A stretch of DNA of 64,000 bases from Fragilaria crotonensis (lineage: Eukaryota > Bacillariophyta > Fragilariophyceae > Fragilariales > Fragilariaceae), in contig JAKSYS010000075.1 of the NCBI GenBank assembly GCA_022925895.1, positions 62,001-126,000 on the forward strand, read 5' to 3'. How positions within the stretch are numbered: the stretch's first letter is position 1; each line of letters starts with the position of its first letter. The notes under the pieces were generated by a model, which made no database searches, was not told the origin of the DNA, and worked only from the letters and a program-made list of their open reading frames with translations. The position numbers and the translations under genes were made by a program. This document shows, piece by piece, positions 46,427 to 57,552 of the stretch.

Positions 46427-48440
46427 TCATGCAAGCGTCATCAGATCAAGTTTGTGCTTTTTTGTCCCTTTGTACCTTAGGAAATATCCACGACGAAAGC
46501 GAACGAATGAACTCTTCACTTCTGCTGTTGAAGTGCAATAATCAAGTGCCTCTTGGCACAACGGGAGTGCAACGACTTCATTTGCGTCATACACAAATCC
46601 TCCATGAATTGTTACCGCATGAGAACAATTGCCGTCAGACGCGTACAAGACACCAACCAAAATATGGCGCTCATCCAATAGATCTTTCTGCCAATCAAAA
46701 CTTTTAGGGATCCTTTCAATAACAATCCACTTAGGTAGAATTTTCCTTGCACGCAGCATCACGCAATCAAGAGCATCAACGACAGCACCTTTCAAGATTT
46801 CCTCACCATAGAAATCTATTTCTGCTGCTTCTTTCTCAAATCCAAGTGAGTGAAGAGCTGAAGCTAACGATTTCGACACGCACAAATCCTTGCCATCCTT
46901 CTGTGTGAAGCGTACGGTCGGGGCACCAGGAACCTCCAAATGAGGATGCAGATGCAGATGAGAATGTTTAAAATCTCCAACTGGAACATCCACGAAACCT
47001 CTCTTCGAACTCTTAAGTTCATTAGCAAAGGCGTCACCGAAATTTTTCTGACAAAAGTCTCGTCAAGGTCTGTTTCTTTCCCATTGTTCATTCTGCCGAC
47101 CCACTTTTCTTTTATATTGATCGTTTTGCGAGGCTCTGGTTCGTCATCTTCTTCTTCGTCAAAGATTGTTCCTTTAAAGGTTTTGCCCGTCTTTTTCTTA
47201 AATGCCAGACGAATCGCTCTAGCTCTACTTGAACGTCTATTCTGCTTCTCTCTCAAATACTTTGTCATTGCCTCACTGTCAATGACGCGCATCTGTCGAG
47301 GTCCAGTGTAACGCACACGAACAATTTTTTGTTTTCCGATCCACACCTCGATGTCCCGCGGAGCTTGTATCCAAGTATTGTCAAGGCGCATATTAATAAT
47401 ATGCTGAACATCTTCTTCGGAAAATTCATCACGGACCCAAGCTTCATCCACCTGCATTTCCTCTTCCTGTTCTATAAAATTATCTTTGTTGTCCGGATCA
47501 ACATCATAAAATACCAAACGTGCCTTGAAAGTGTTGGTTCTGCTCACGTATTTGAGACCTTTTACCATGGAACGCCTGGTAAACATAAACTCTTTGGTAA
47601 GCTTCTTCTTGAATGTGGCTCGTTCATCCTTCAGTGCCTTTATAAGAGTGCGTATCCACTGTTGTTCCTTTTCGGTATTGTCAGGGTTGTGTAGTTGCGC
47701 TGCCCATGTAGATATTAGGTTCTCATGCTTTTCTCGGAATCCCATCCCCAAGCCTCAAAACTATCAGAAATGAATTGCTGGAGCTCACGTTCGTAGTCGG
47801 CATCGCGTTTCACCATAGGCTCTTCTTCCTCATGGTTGGTTCGATACTTGTCTTGGAAGCTTTTAATAGATTTCAAAGATTGGGTGCATATCTTCTTTCT
47901 CAACGAAGCCTCGTACTCTGCTTCCATCGCGTCAAGTTTTTCCTCTTCCTCAACTTGCTTTTTGCGGGAATTTCTTGCTCTTTTCTTTTGATTCTCTGTT
48001 AAAGATTTGAATACCTCGTTATCATCAGAGCCAAGTCTCAATCTTTGATCCAATCCACTTTTGCCTCTGAAGGCCGCTTGGGTATTCGCAGACGTCTGGG
48101 ATCGAAAGATTTCAAATACTTTACTGTCACCTTGTTAGGATCGTCCGCAGTAGTTTCATGACATGGCGGGGACACGGCAGAAGTTTCATCACTGGCTCTG
48201 GTAGCATCTTGCTTTTCACCCAAACCATTCGTGACTTCTATCGTTGCGTGAATATCATGATTTTCATCTTGATTCATCATCTTGGTCCTCATGACATTAT
48301 CACCGAATTCATTTTGGACTTCATGCCTGCATGGACATCTCTAATTTCAGCTGTGACATCATCACCCAATTCATTGATGGCTGAATATGCTGTGTTTGAA
48401 CAGCAACATTTTCAGCCATGGGATTAGCATTGACTTGGCT
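46427..48440 (-). pseudogene. Element protein: coiled coil plus papain/C39-like Cys-His-Asp domain
   Basis: Protein-like sequence runs on the minus strand from about 48440 to 46427 in four frame pieces (48292-48038, 48053-47715, 47751-46864, 46993-46427). The order is an acidic linker, a Lys/Glu coiled coil (SLTENQKKRARNSRKKQVEE), a block IEVWIGKQKIVRVRYTGPRQ, and a C-terminal domain. The latter has DLCVSKSLASALHSLGF (candidate Cys), CSHAVTIHGGFVYDANEV (candidate His and Asp) and LCQEALDYC. The C...H...D spacing recalls papain-fold/C39 peptidases found in diatom repeats. It is convergent with the transposase, about 100 bp apart, as expected for genes of one element. Protease activity is inference. 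Confidence 0.55.
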
Positions 48441-48585
48441 TTGAGTTACGAATGCAAACCCGACAACCCCGATTTCTGGTTTTTTTCTTCGCTTTTAAAA
48501 CGAAAAGCTGAGTCGTTACTGGACCGTCGACATTGCTTGAATTTGCGTCTTGAAATTCTTGTTCATCGTCTGTATCTTGCAACAA

Positions 48586-48703
48586 AAGTCTGATTCATTA
48601 TTCGTTCAGATTCCTGCACATGAGCAGATGGTGTTGTGCAAACGAAGTCTGATTCATTATTCGATCAGATCTGCACTGAGCAGATGGTGTTGGTCCTGAC
48701 AAG
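48586..48703. repeat. 59-bp tandem duplication
   Basis: Two direct copies starting AAGTCTGATTCATTATTCG at 48586 and 48645, sharing GAGCAGATGGTGTTG. They lie in the spacer or linker between the two minus-strand element genes. Confidence 0.75.
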
Positions 48704-48747
48704 TCCTGTGGTCATTTTGGTTGGTGTGGTCAAATCCACAACACTTC

Positions 48748-51622
48748 CTACCATAACGAAAGGTGGGTTTGTTGGAGGTGCTTGTTTAGCCTGCCGGAGC
48801 ACAAGAGCAGCTTTCTCCTTGGTCTCTTTGAGATAATTCGTTTTTTACCACGAGGCCATGAAAGTAAGTCCATGGTGGAAGCATACGCAATGTTTGGTTC
48901 ATTTTTCTTGTCCAACATATATGGACCTCCAACAAATTGAAATTCAGCCATTCGATCAAACAAAGTAAACCACTGCTCTCTTACTGAAGAAAGGTAGTCT
49001 TTCTCCTTTTTCTTCTTCGCTCCAACTGCATCGTCATTACCTGGAAGCTTGGTCATTATGCTAACCGGCATGTGACAAAAAATCTCGCCACTGTTTTCAC
49101 AACAAAAAGTAGGCATGTTTGCTCTGGAAAAAAGATCATCAAACAAGAAGTCGTCGTTTCGAGGGAGAAATTCACGGAACAATATTCCAATTGTTGCACA
49201 GACACCAACACCACAATTGTAGCCATCGCTCTGCAATGGGAAGTATCCATCTTCGTTGACGCGCAGTGCGGGGAAAAGATCGGTCCCTAACATGTCTCCT
49301 TCAGTATTTGATCCAAAAGGTTCCATAAATGTAATTCGTTGACTTCCCAGGTTCGACTTCATGTGCATTTCGTAGGAAGCACACAAGTTCAAAAACCAAA
49401 TGACACCTTGATTTAATGCAACCTTGCGTGTACCATCATTGCGCAATGAGCAATACCGAAAGAAGCAAGGTCGCAGGACTGTCCCTGTGTTCGACGAAGA
49501 GTCGCTTTGTTCTTTGCTTTCAAAAATGGAATCGGCATTGAACACAAACGTGGCAGACCAATGGTCGCGACCTTCACGAAATGGAAACACAATTATTCTT
49601 CGTTGAAGCAAACCAGGATTCCGACTGACAACTTTGACAAGAAGGTTGCTCATGTGATTATTGTATTCGGACAATGCATCTGCAACCTCACGTCCGAGAT
49701 TTCTCTAACGACCACGTCCACGTCTTCTAAGAACGAGTTCCGTCATCAAGCATTGCCTGAAGCGTTGCGGCTTGCGTCAACAACTTCTTATACCTAACGT
49801 ATGAACCAAAGGCAATCGATATGCCTTCGCAAATACTAAACGGCACTACAAAAGCGGAATCTTCGTAACGTCCGTCGAGCATCAAAGTTGCAACCATCAA
49901 GTCCATTTCACTAGATGACATCCAAGTTGTGCCTTCAGAGTGGCTATGTATGATCCTTCGCAATATCGATATGTGACCTTTGACTGGAAGAGATGTCGCA
50001 GGCACAGGGTTTGCATAGGTTGGAGGTAATAGTTCTTGAATGCGTGGAAGTCCTTTGAGAAGCTTTTCAATCAAAGAAATTGAATACGACAGTCGAATCC
50101 CATTCGGTCCAAAACGTGGTGGTGGATACTCACACCACGTAGCTTTCAAGGGTATGTGAACATTTTCGTCCAGTTGCAGGCCTTCCTTCGTTGCTTCTAA
50201 CACCACCACAGATCCATCGTCGTCAATTTCAATCACGGTTCGTAATTGTTGGTGGCCCAGGTGCATCAACTTAGTGGCGGATTGCCCAACTTGTTCAGGA
50301 TCATCACCCCAGAATGAAAATGTAGATTGTCGATGACTTCCCTTTCTCTTATTCGGTGGAACTGCAAATAGGACGTCTTGCAACTTCTGTGGAAGCAATG
50401 TGAAACCATCGTCGTGATTAGAATTGAGTCGTTGGAAGCCCAGCATACAGTAAAATCTGAATGCGCCCGGCTCATGGCATTGCAAAAGACTTCAATATTG
50501 ACTCCATCTTGGAATGCTGCACATTGCTTGATAATGAGTATAAACATGAACTGGCCAATCCCTTGTCGACGCCATGATGCAGCAATAGATGGCATCGGAT
50601 GTGTCCTGTCAGAAACTGCCAACCATGTTAGCATGACATCGATCTCTGGTCTCCGTCTCTTTATCAGCGTCGTCCAAAGACGCAGATTTTGGAGCCGTAG
50701 CCGGAGATATGGATCCAGAGGGCTTGGAGTCATCATCTTTTCATCAGGACATACAGAACGATACGATGCAGCTGATACGACATGAACGTGTTTGCGTAAA
50801 TAAAATGTTGATTTGGGCAAGTCCTTGCTTCCAACTTTCGATGCCAATAACATAACTGTCGTATCCCGATTCAGCGACAGATCAATTTTGTAGGTATTCT
50901 CCTCATTTGCCTCAAACATGGTTAAATAAAACTTTCTTGCAAGACCTGTAAAGAATTCAAGCTTCGAGGCTTCCGCATGTTTCATTTTATCAACATGAAA
51001 AACTGTTGCCCTGGGATCGACAACAACGATATTGTAGAGCCACTTTGAATTATCGCCTTCGTTCGGTCAAGAAAGCGCCACATTCGCAAGTCCGTGCCCC
51101 ATCCTTTAAATCTTTCTAATTGCGTTTCGAACACACCCACTCGACGTATCGTTTTAAAGCGTTGCACAACACCTCGGAGAGAATGCTTTCCATCACTTGG
51201 CAATTTTGTAGCTCCGACAGCCCAGTGAAGCAGTACGCATCGGTGCGATATGTCCAAGAAGAAAGTGGCATGTCGCATGACAAACTTTGGGGCTTTAGCT
51301 CCCAGACTGGAGAAGCTGCTGTGTATGATTCCATTTCTCTTCGCCTGTCTCTAATTGTAAAGATCCTTCAGTGAGGAGAAGTTGTTGTGGTTAGAGCATG
51401 CACCGCTCGATGTACTTGTGAAGCATTGCTTGCTGCACTATCCCTTGTCTCAACAGCTGCAGCATTGACTGATTGAGAATTTGCCGCAGTTGAAAGAAGA
51501 CCAACTGCTGCATCAGCCTGTGATGCAGCAGTCGCTATCATGTCAATCCATGTCTGAACGTGATCCATCATCACCATATTAACCATCGACATATCATCAT
51601 CAATTGAATCAGTATTCGACAT
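48748..51622 (-). pseudogene. Element protein: GNAT acetyltransferase plus Ulp1-type cysteine protease
   Basis: Minus strand, N to C. MSNTDSIDDDMSMVNMVMMD starts at 51622, then a region reading LYNIVVVDPRATVFHVDKMKH. Next a GNAT fold with acetyl-CoA loop SWRRQGIGQFMFILIIK (about 50580) and GAFRFYCMLGFQRL (about 50455). After a long linker comes a C48/Ulp1 domain with FPFREGRDHWSATFVF (His) and QSDGYNCGVGVC (Gln and catalytic Cys). The C-terminus is Lys/Arg-rich, ending 48748. Frame or stop interruptions occur near 51370, 51130-51070, 50470 and 49700, so the gene is not functional as read. GNAT enzymes acetylate amines; Ulp1 peptidases cleave ubiquitin-like or polyprotein substrates. Putting both in one protein next to a transposase is unusual. 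Confidence 0.65.
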
Positions 51623-52519
51623 CTATCGTAGCTGATCTTCCTTTCTTCAAAGAACAAGTATCAAGAATGGGACGGTCACTAGAGAATGACCGGGATTTGT
51701 TGAATCAACAACCTCAAGGACGCACTAAGTCTCAGGTGCTTTGCTGGTTAGGCACGACGTGAGGACACACTACTTTAAATGAATAAAGCAAGATTCCCCA
51801 GGTGACCAGCGTCCACACAAGAAACAGATGTAACGCCAAGCCCCACTCTTGGTACAAGTCTTTCGAAAGGAATGACCAATGGTATTCGAAAAGGGTTGCT
51901 TGCTTTGTTGGTTGAAGCAAAGGACTGTAAAGGTGGTGAAGTAGGACAAGAGAAGTGAGTGTGAAATGTATACACACCGGACGGTAAAAGTGGTTGCGCT
52001 GATCAAACACTGTCTCCTTGATACAGTAGAACAATACTGCATACGGAGTTATGCGGTACTGTGCTACAGTACTGTACTGCTGTAGGTACCTACTGTACCG
52101 ACATTGAGAAATCACGTGCACTGGGCAGTTTCGTATATCCGGGTTACAAGACGATTTCACACAACAGCAAAATGATGAAGTCCATTCAAAACGGGGAAAA
52201 ACAACAACACAAACACAGAACTCACACAAATAAGACCAATGAGATGGTGGTGATCAAGAGGAGGTGTTCAGAAGAAAAGAGGTGGCAATGGGAAGGTGTG
52301 AAGAGAGAGTGAAGTATGCTGTTGAAGGTGACAGGTTGTGTGCATTTGCTGTCAAACAACAACAAGATCGCTCGAAATAACGTCATTTAACGACTATTTA
52401 ACGAGATTTAAAAATATCTAATGCCGAGTAGTGAGTACTACTCCAGTACTGTAGTACACACTCTAAGTGCGACACCACCAGTCAGTACTACCAATCGAGT
52501 ATCCTCGTACTTCGACATC
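51623..52519. other. Spacer between element gene blocks
   Basis: About 0.9 kb. A minus-strand frame at 51732-52229 is hydrophobic but unrecognised. 52020-52110 and 52430-52520 carry the GTAC-rich words typical of host intergenic DNA here. The cluster may therefore be two elements, or one element interrupted, rather than a single unit. Confidence 0.4.
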
Positions 52520-52559
52520 TTAGTACAGCATCATCGTGTAACAGTGAACGTTAACCCCG

Positions 52560-53123
52560 CAACAAAACACGTCAATGAAGCTTGCGTTTCTTTGCCAACG
52601 GCGTTGGGGCGATACAAGTACCATGATCACAAGCATACGACTCGTTAGAGTGAAAAACGGCATGTTTTGTTTCTCGGAATGTATGGGCGGCGATACAGAC
52701 ACAGAGATGGAATCATTCGATTTTGGTTTGAAAACATTTTGCTTTGATTGCGGTTTGGAACCACTGATCAATGATATTTCTGTTTGTCTAGCATGGCGTG
52801 GACATTGGTTGTCTTCTTTGAATGAATTTGATACGGTTTCGTTGACGTATTCGATATCGTCAGCAAACGCCTCCAACATCTGTGATGTAATGACGGGCAG
52901 TGGCTGGACAAAGCACCGAAGATCAAAACAGTGAAATTCATCCGGTGAGGGCATTCTTGACACAAACTACGGAACCGACTGGTGATGAGCAAACAGCGGG
53001 TGATGAAGTCATGATTGCTTGACGTGTGGCGGAATCGATAGATGCAACGTCTGCATGTTCCATGTGGCTTAGCATGAGTGCGGCCCTGGAATTGAAATTG
53101 ATGCTGCCATTTCTTGGTGGCAT
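52560..53123 (-). pseudogene. Unrecognised minus-strand ORF of the element
   Basis: Two protein-like pieces in different frames: 53123-52938 (NFNSRAALMLSHMEHADVAS...) and 52963-52560 (MPSPDEFHCFDLRCFVQPLP, then MLEAFADDIEYVNETVSNSF). Its 5' end faces the plus-strand ORF at 53320 across about 200 bp. No domain recognised. It could be one gene with a frame break near 52960. Confidence 0.4.
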
Positions 53124-53319
53124 GAACGGTCACGTCAGACGTGTAAAGCAAGTTTTAAATACTGTAATATTCGATTTCAGACATGTAAAATAACATAACA
53201 ATTCAAAGCTTGTAGCTCGTACATTGGTAACGTAAAGGTTTACATGCCACAACACATTTATACGAAATGACACGCAAGAAGACCTGGTGGCTTTGAACGG
53301 ATAGACACAAAAATGCACA

Positions 53320-54762
53320 ATGTCACGCAAAACGCAGAATCGGAAACCAGCTGCAAACAAAGCCTGGACCATGGAGATTGATCCGACTAATGCTTTGCTT
53401 GCCTCGTTAACAAGTGCTCAACTTCCAGCTGTTGCTGAAAAACAAACGATAAAAGTAGCGTCTAACACAGAGCAGCATCATCAACGTGGTGCACAACCAT
53501 CGGCATCAAATGGATGCTTTTCGTCAATTACGGCGGATCTCACAACAAGTCAAGCACGCGTTTCACCATTGCCAATGTGTGCAATTTGAAACAGATGCGG
53601 TAGGTGGGCACATGTTACAACCAACGGTAAGCCATGCCCCGTGTGATATGACATTGAGCGTGTCGACAAAACAGTTGCAGGTTTTAGTGACAGGCTGCGT
53701 GAAGCACCAATTGTTTCGGAGAGTTAAATTTTTGACGATGACTTGCATGGGGACTATGATTACAATCCGGAGTCTGTGTGTGGTATGGTGCGTAATTACT
53801 GCAACGTTTCTTCTGTCGAAACAAACTTGCAATGGTGGCACGAAACACGAAAGAAAATTAAACGCACTCTTGAAATCATCGCAACAACTGCATTAAAGCA
53901 ATGCGTTTACGTTTTCGAGGTATGTGCCATCCAAATAAAAAGATCTCATGCTGTTTTGTGACTAACAAATGCCGATTGTACAGATGGCGAAACGGGCAAG
54001 ATCAATGGTTACCAAAGATTACCGGTAGTGATGACGACATTGCCTACATGCTACAAATGCGACAGAATCAGGTCCATTACATTGCATTGATGGATGTCTT
54101 TGCCCCTTGTATTGTTTCTAGCAGTGTGTGGAACAACGATGCCCTCATGGCCAAGTATTGTGGAGACAATCAAGACAATTTTCAGGAATATGTTCTAACC
54201 ATTAGTGACGAAGCGTTTATGTTGTTGGTGTTGGTCAACTACGCTGCGCGTTGGGCAGCAGAATTACAAATGGAAAAGCAGATGGTGAGTCATTATTGCG
54301 GTTTGCCAACTGTTGCTCGAGTCAACCTGCTTACGAACAAACATGCAGGTGATGCCTTTGATGCATAACGCAGCAGAAATACAGCTGCCAGTAAGTACGA
54401 TTTTATTCGTGTGTAAATGTGGACCAATGAACAACCCGCCCGACACTAACGAATTCATCCCACTTTTGCGACAGCTTCCGAAGTATACGCATTCGCGCGT
54501 TAGTCGCCAGCAGCAAGCCAATGGTGGCATTGGATGGTCTGACGATGGCATTGCAAAATATAACGAGCTTTACGATCTTGTGGAAGTTGATCGTCAGTTG
54601 CGAGGCAACGCCTTCAATCAGGAGTTGTTGAAGGTTCACCAGAAACGGCGTCAGAAGAATAAATCATCCCACGCACCCATGGTTAACAATGAACGGGCAA
54701 AGAAGCGAAAACCTCGCGACGATCTTCGAAAGAGTCAGGGTTCGATCGTAGATCCGAAATGA
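53320..54762 (+). pseudogene. Companion ORF of diatom repeats, decayed
   Basis: Protein-like pieces in several frames: MSRKTQNRKPAANKAWTMEI (from 53320), HQMDAFRQLRRISQQVKHAF, CVKHQLFRRVKFL, GDYDYNPESVCGMVRNYCNV then WWHETRKKIKRTL, and a continuous stretch 53901-54284 (SDDDIAYMLQMRQNQVHYIA...). A GT...AG intron 54285-54348 (64 bp, phase 0) leads to 54349-54762 (GWSDDGIAKYNELYDLVEVD, basic tail RRQKNKSSH). The V-x-x-x-LFRRVKFL / WW / RKK pattern recalls an ORF family common in diatom repeats; function unknown. Frame breaks occur near 53500, 53730 and 53900. Confidence 0.5.
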
Positions 54763-55400
54763 CGCCATTGTAACAATGCGTCGTGTTGTGTGGCTTTAGA
54801 GAGATACAACGTTGTGTTATGTGATGGTTTTAGGAATATGCATTATAATGATTCAGAAAGATGAATAGCCGTTACTATTAACAACGCATAGTTCTTTGCA
54901 GATAGATGATAATAATACACCGTAGAACGCGTCACGCCAATTCAGGAACACTTTGTCATAAATAGCATCAACCTGAAAAGCAGATATCGGTGAGTACGTA
55001 ATTATGAAACTTAATGTATATTTAGTAATTTGACAGGAAGCTATTTGTAAATTAACGTACAAACTTGAGTTATTCGACGATTAAGATGAAAAATTATTCA
55101 GGAATATGCATTGCATGTATCAGGATTACATTGTTGTATACTCAGGAGTACGCAAAAACTGTGCGTACCTCAACACGATTTACAACAAAAATGCTAAATA
55201 TATACGTTAAAAAATAGACCTCGTTCTGAAAACGAAGATTTCGGATATATTTTTATCCTACGTATCGGTGCCCTTAGATGAATTTCATTCATGATGTGCA
55301 ATATTCACAGTATGTGCAGAAAAATGTAAGTGGCACTAAAATGAGTAATTTCAACAATTGTGAGAAGAGTGAGGAGCGACACGAGGCGAGAGGTCTGATA
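54763..55400. other. AT-rich flank of the element region
   Basis: No gene. AGGAATATGCATT occurs twice (about 54832 and 55099). A short palindrome GGATATATTTTTATCC lies near 55243. No terminal inverted repeat matching the 43.1-43.4 kb side could be found by eye. Confidence 0.45.
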
Positions 55401-55405
55401 GATGG

Positions 55406-55437
55406 GGAGTGTTCCTGGGAAGAATGAGGAACACTCC
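55406..55437. other. 11-bp perfect stem-loop
   Basis: GGAGTGTTCCT (55406-55416) pairs with AGGAACACTCC (55427-55437), with a 10-nt loop. It lies 64 bp left of a larger hairpin. Confidence 0.7.
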
Positions 55438-55500
55438 TCGTTTCTTGGAGACGTCGTTTCGTGCCGCGGTGTGGTCGTCGGTACACGAGGCGTTGAGTCT

Positions 55501-55555
55501 CGTTTGAAAATGAGTGTTCAATCTCATGGGATGAGATGAACATGAAATTCAAACG
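55501..55555. ncRNA. Long imperfect hairpin, candidate structured RNA
   Basis: Three paired blocks on one axis: CGTTTGAA/TTCAAACG (55501-55508 with 55548-55555), TGTTC/GAACA (55515-55519 with 55538-55542) and ATCTCAT/ATGAGAT (55521-55527 with 55531-55537). The loop is GGG. That makes 20 base pairs in 55 nt. No ORF of quality overlaps. Expression is unknown, so ncRNA status is only a candidate; a MITE core is another reading. Confidence 0.35.
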
Positions 55556-57019
55556 ACGAGAGATTTGATTCCAGTCGTGCAGTGTTGCACTGGTTACTGG
55601 AGCACGGATGCAATGTTTTACTGTGCACACAGGCGACAGTTAGGGATAGGGATACATGTAAAAATACATAGGGTGATACTGGAAATCTGTCAACCACCCC
55701 TGACCATACCCTACCTGGTACTGACCCTACTCCATACTCCGGATCCTATTGTCATATGCATACTGTACGTCACAACACAAAACACCATACATGCTATGTG
55801 CATACACCAGCACACAACCTGTACTCTGGATTTTGTATAGACCAAACCAAGTAACGATACTGTAGCCCTGGTACTACAAATTCCGAGTATCCAAAATACA
55901 AATTAGTTGCACTCTTGTGATATACTCCTACTAGTAGAGTAGAACTACTAGTACCAGGAGCTGTAGTATTGGACAGAGTTCATACGTTGTAATTTGTAAT
56001 ACCCTATACTCGGAGATAGAGGGCTTTGCATTGGGTCTTGGAATCTTAGCTATTGAAGATAGCCCTGGAGTTAAACCTTCAATGTAAGATCAATTTGGCC
56101 CCTATTCAACAAACAGGGTCACCTTGCTAGTTAGTGAGTGAGAGTTCCTGACTTCTCGTGTTCTTGAGAAAGAAACATTAGCATAATTTTATATTCTTAA
56201 GGTCAGAGAAAAGCAATATTTGCCCTGCTTTGTAGCTTGTGATCTAGCTTGTAAGCAGCCAGCATTCAAGGATTCAACAAACTCATTGACTTCATCACCA
56301 TCCAGCAGCACTTCAATTTAGCCCAAACACAGAAGCACAGAAATTGTTTTAAAGTGCTTTGAACAGTTGTTGGTATGTAATTGGTGTTCATCTCTGTCTG
56401 GTTCATTCTAGAACATTGTGACAACAAATTTGATGGTGAGTAAAGCAATAAAATATGCAAGTTTTGGGAGGTTGGTGGGTCACAATTATTTCATTAACAC
56501 ATGATTTCTCACTTCCTCAAAAGTGAACAGCTTGTGTTCTTCACCATGATGTTCCAACCTGATGAGGACCCTTGACTGTAAATTTGCATCTCAGATGAAG
56601 CAAAAATGATGTTTGTCATGTCCCTACTAGTTCAATACAGCCAAGTCAAAGGTTCTCCTGGATGAACCTGCGCCACTACATTCCTCGCCAACTACAAGGT
56701 TCTTGACAACAATGCAATCTAATAGGGAAAGCTGAACACTGAAAGTGTCAATGCTATCAAATGCTGTGCAATACATGATGAGTTCTTGAAGCTGATACCT
56801 TGAAAATGGGGGAATCCTACAAATATTGACGCCACATCTCCACCTCCTGCGCTCTAGCAGTTTTCCATCAGCCATTGCCTGCACTCACTGTTGTTTTACA
56901 AGAACAGCAGTCGCCATCAAGAGGAAGCGCAACCAGCTGAAAATGACAGCACAAGAAGTGCAAGTATGGTGGGCAGAGTAAGTAAGACAGCAGTTGGAAC
57001 ACAAACACAAACTACGGCA
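55556..57019. other. Intergenic, 1.5 kb
   Basis: No supported gene. GTAC-rich to about 56000. A minus-strand frame at 56627-56884 (YQLQELIMYCTAFDSIDTFS) is mildly protein-like and may be a repeat relic. Confidence 0.4.
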
Positions 57020-57025
57020 GATGTT

Positions 57026-57552
57026 TGTCGAGAGCTACAGTGCTACTGTCGAGGCTGACGGTGTTACGGTTGAAGCGACCGGTGCGACTGTACCAGTGGC
57101 ACCGTATACTGTGGACGACGCTAGCAATAGCTTCTGTTCTGCTGCTCTCTCGGATGCTGACAAATGGACAGAAGTCACAAGGAAGGCCAAGACTAGGAAG
57201 GCTGGAAGACCTCCTGGCATGCAGGGATCTACTGAGAGATCCCAGGAGGCATCACCCGTGAAGGAATGAAGACTTCACAGGTGTAGAATCTACTGTGAAG
57301 TCTGATTTGGTGTCAGTTCTTCAAGATTAGATTTGTTGTGTGGAACCTACTGGATGAGGTCTTTTGTGGTCTGATTGGAGAGCTTTTCAAGCTCTCATCA
57401 GTGATTGAATGATGACTTTAGAAGTAGTTTAACAACAGATTAAGCTCACAATTTACAGGAATAGAAAGTGAGTAGAGGATATCTACTGTCACATTTCAGA
57501 CGAGTATTCATTCGAGGCTACTGTACGGTTACTACAGTACGGTGATTTAACA
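57026..57552 (+). repeat. 5' LTR of Copia element 2
   Basis: 527 bp, TGTCGAGAGCT...GATTTAACA. Carries hairpin GAGAGCTT...AAGCTCTC at 57378-57396 and the stem AGTAGA...TCTACT near 57470. Shares its last about 20 bp (ACAGTACGGTGATTTAACA) with the LTR of element 1. Confidence 0.95.

Noticed and set aside
51732-52229. Hydrophobic minus-strand ORF
   Set aside because: Cys/Phe/Leu-rich chance frame overlapping GTAC-rich DNA; no homology recognised.
43478-54762. Polinton or virus-like element
   Set aside because: No DNA polymerase B, packaging ATPase, capsid or retroviral-type integrase motif was seen; the Ulp1-type protease alone is not enough, and the transposase is of a DNA-transposon type.
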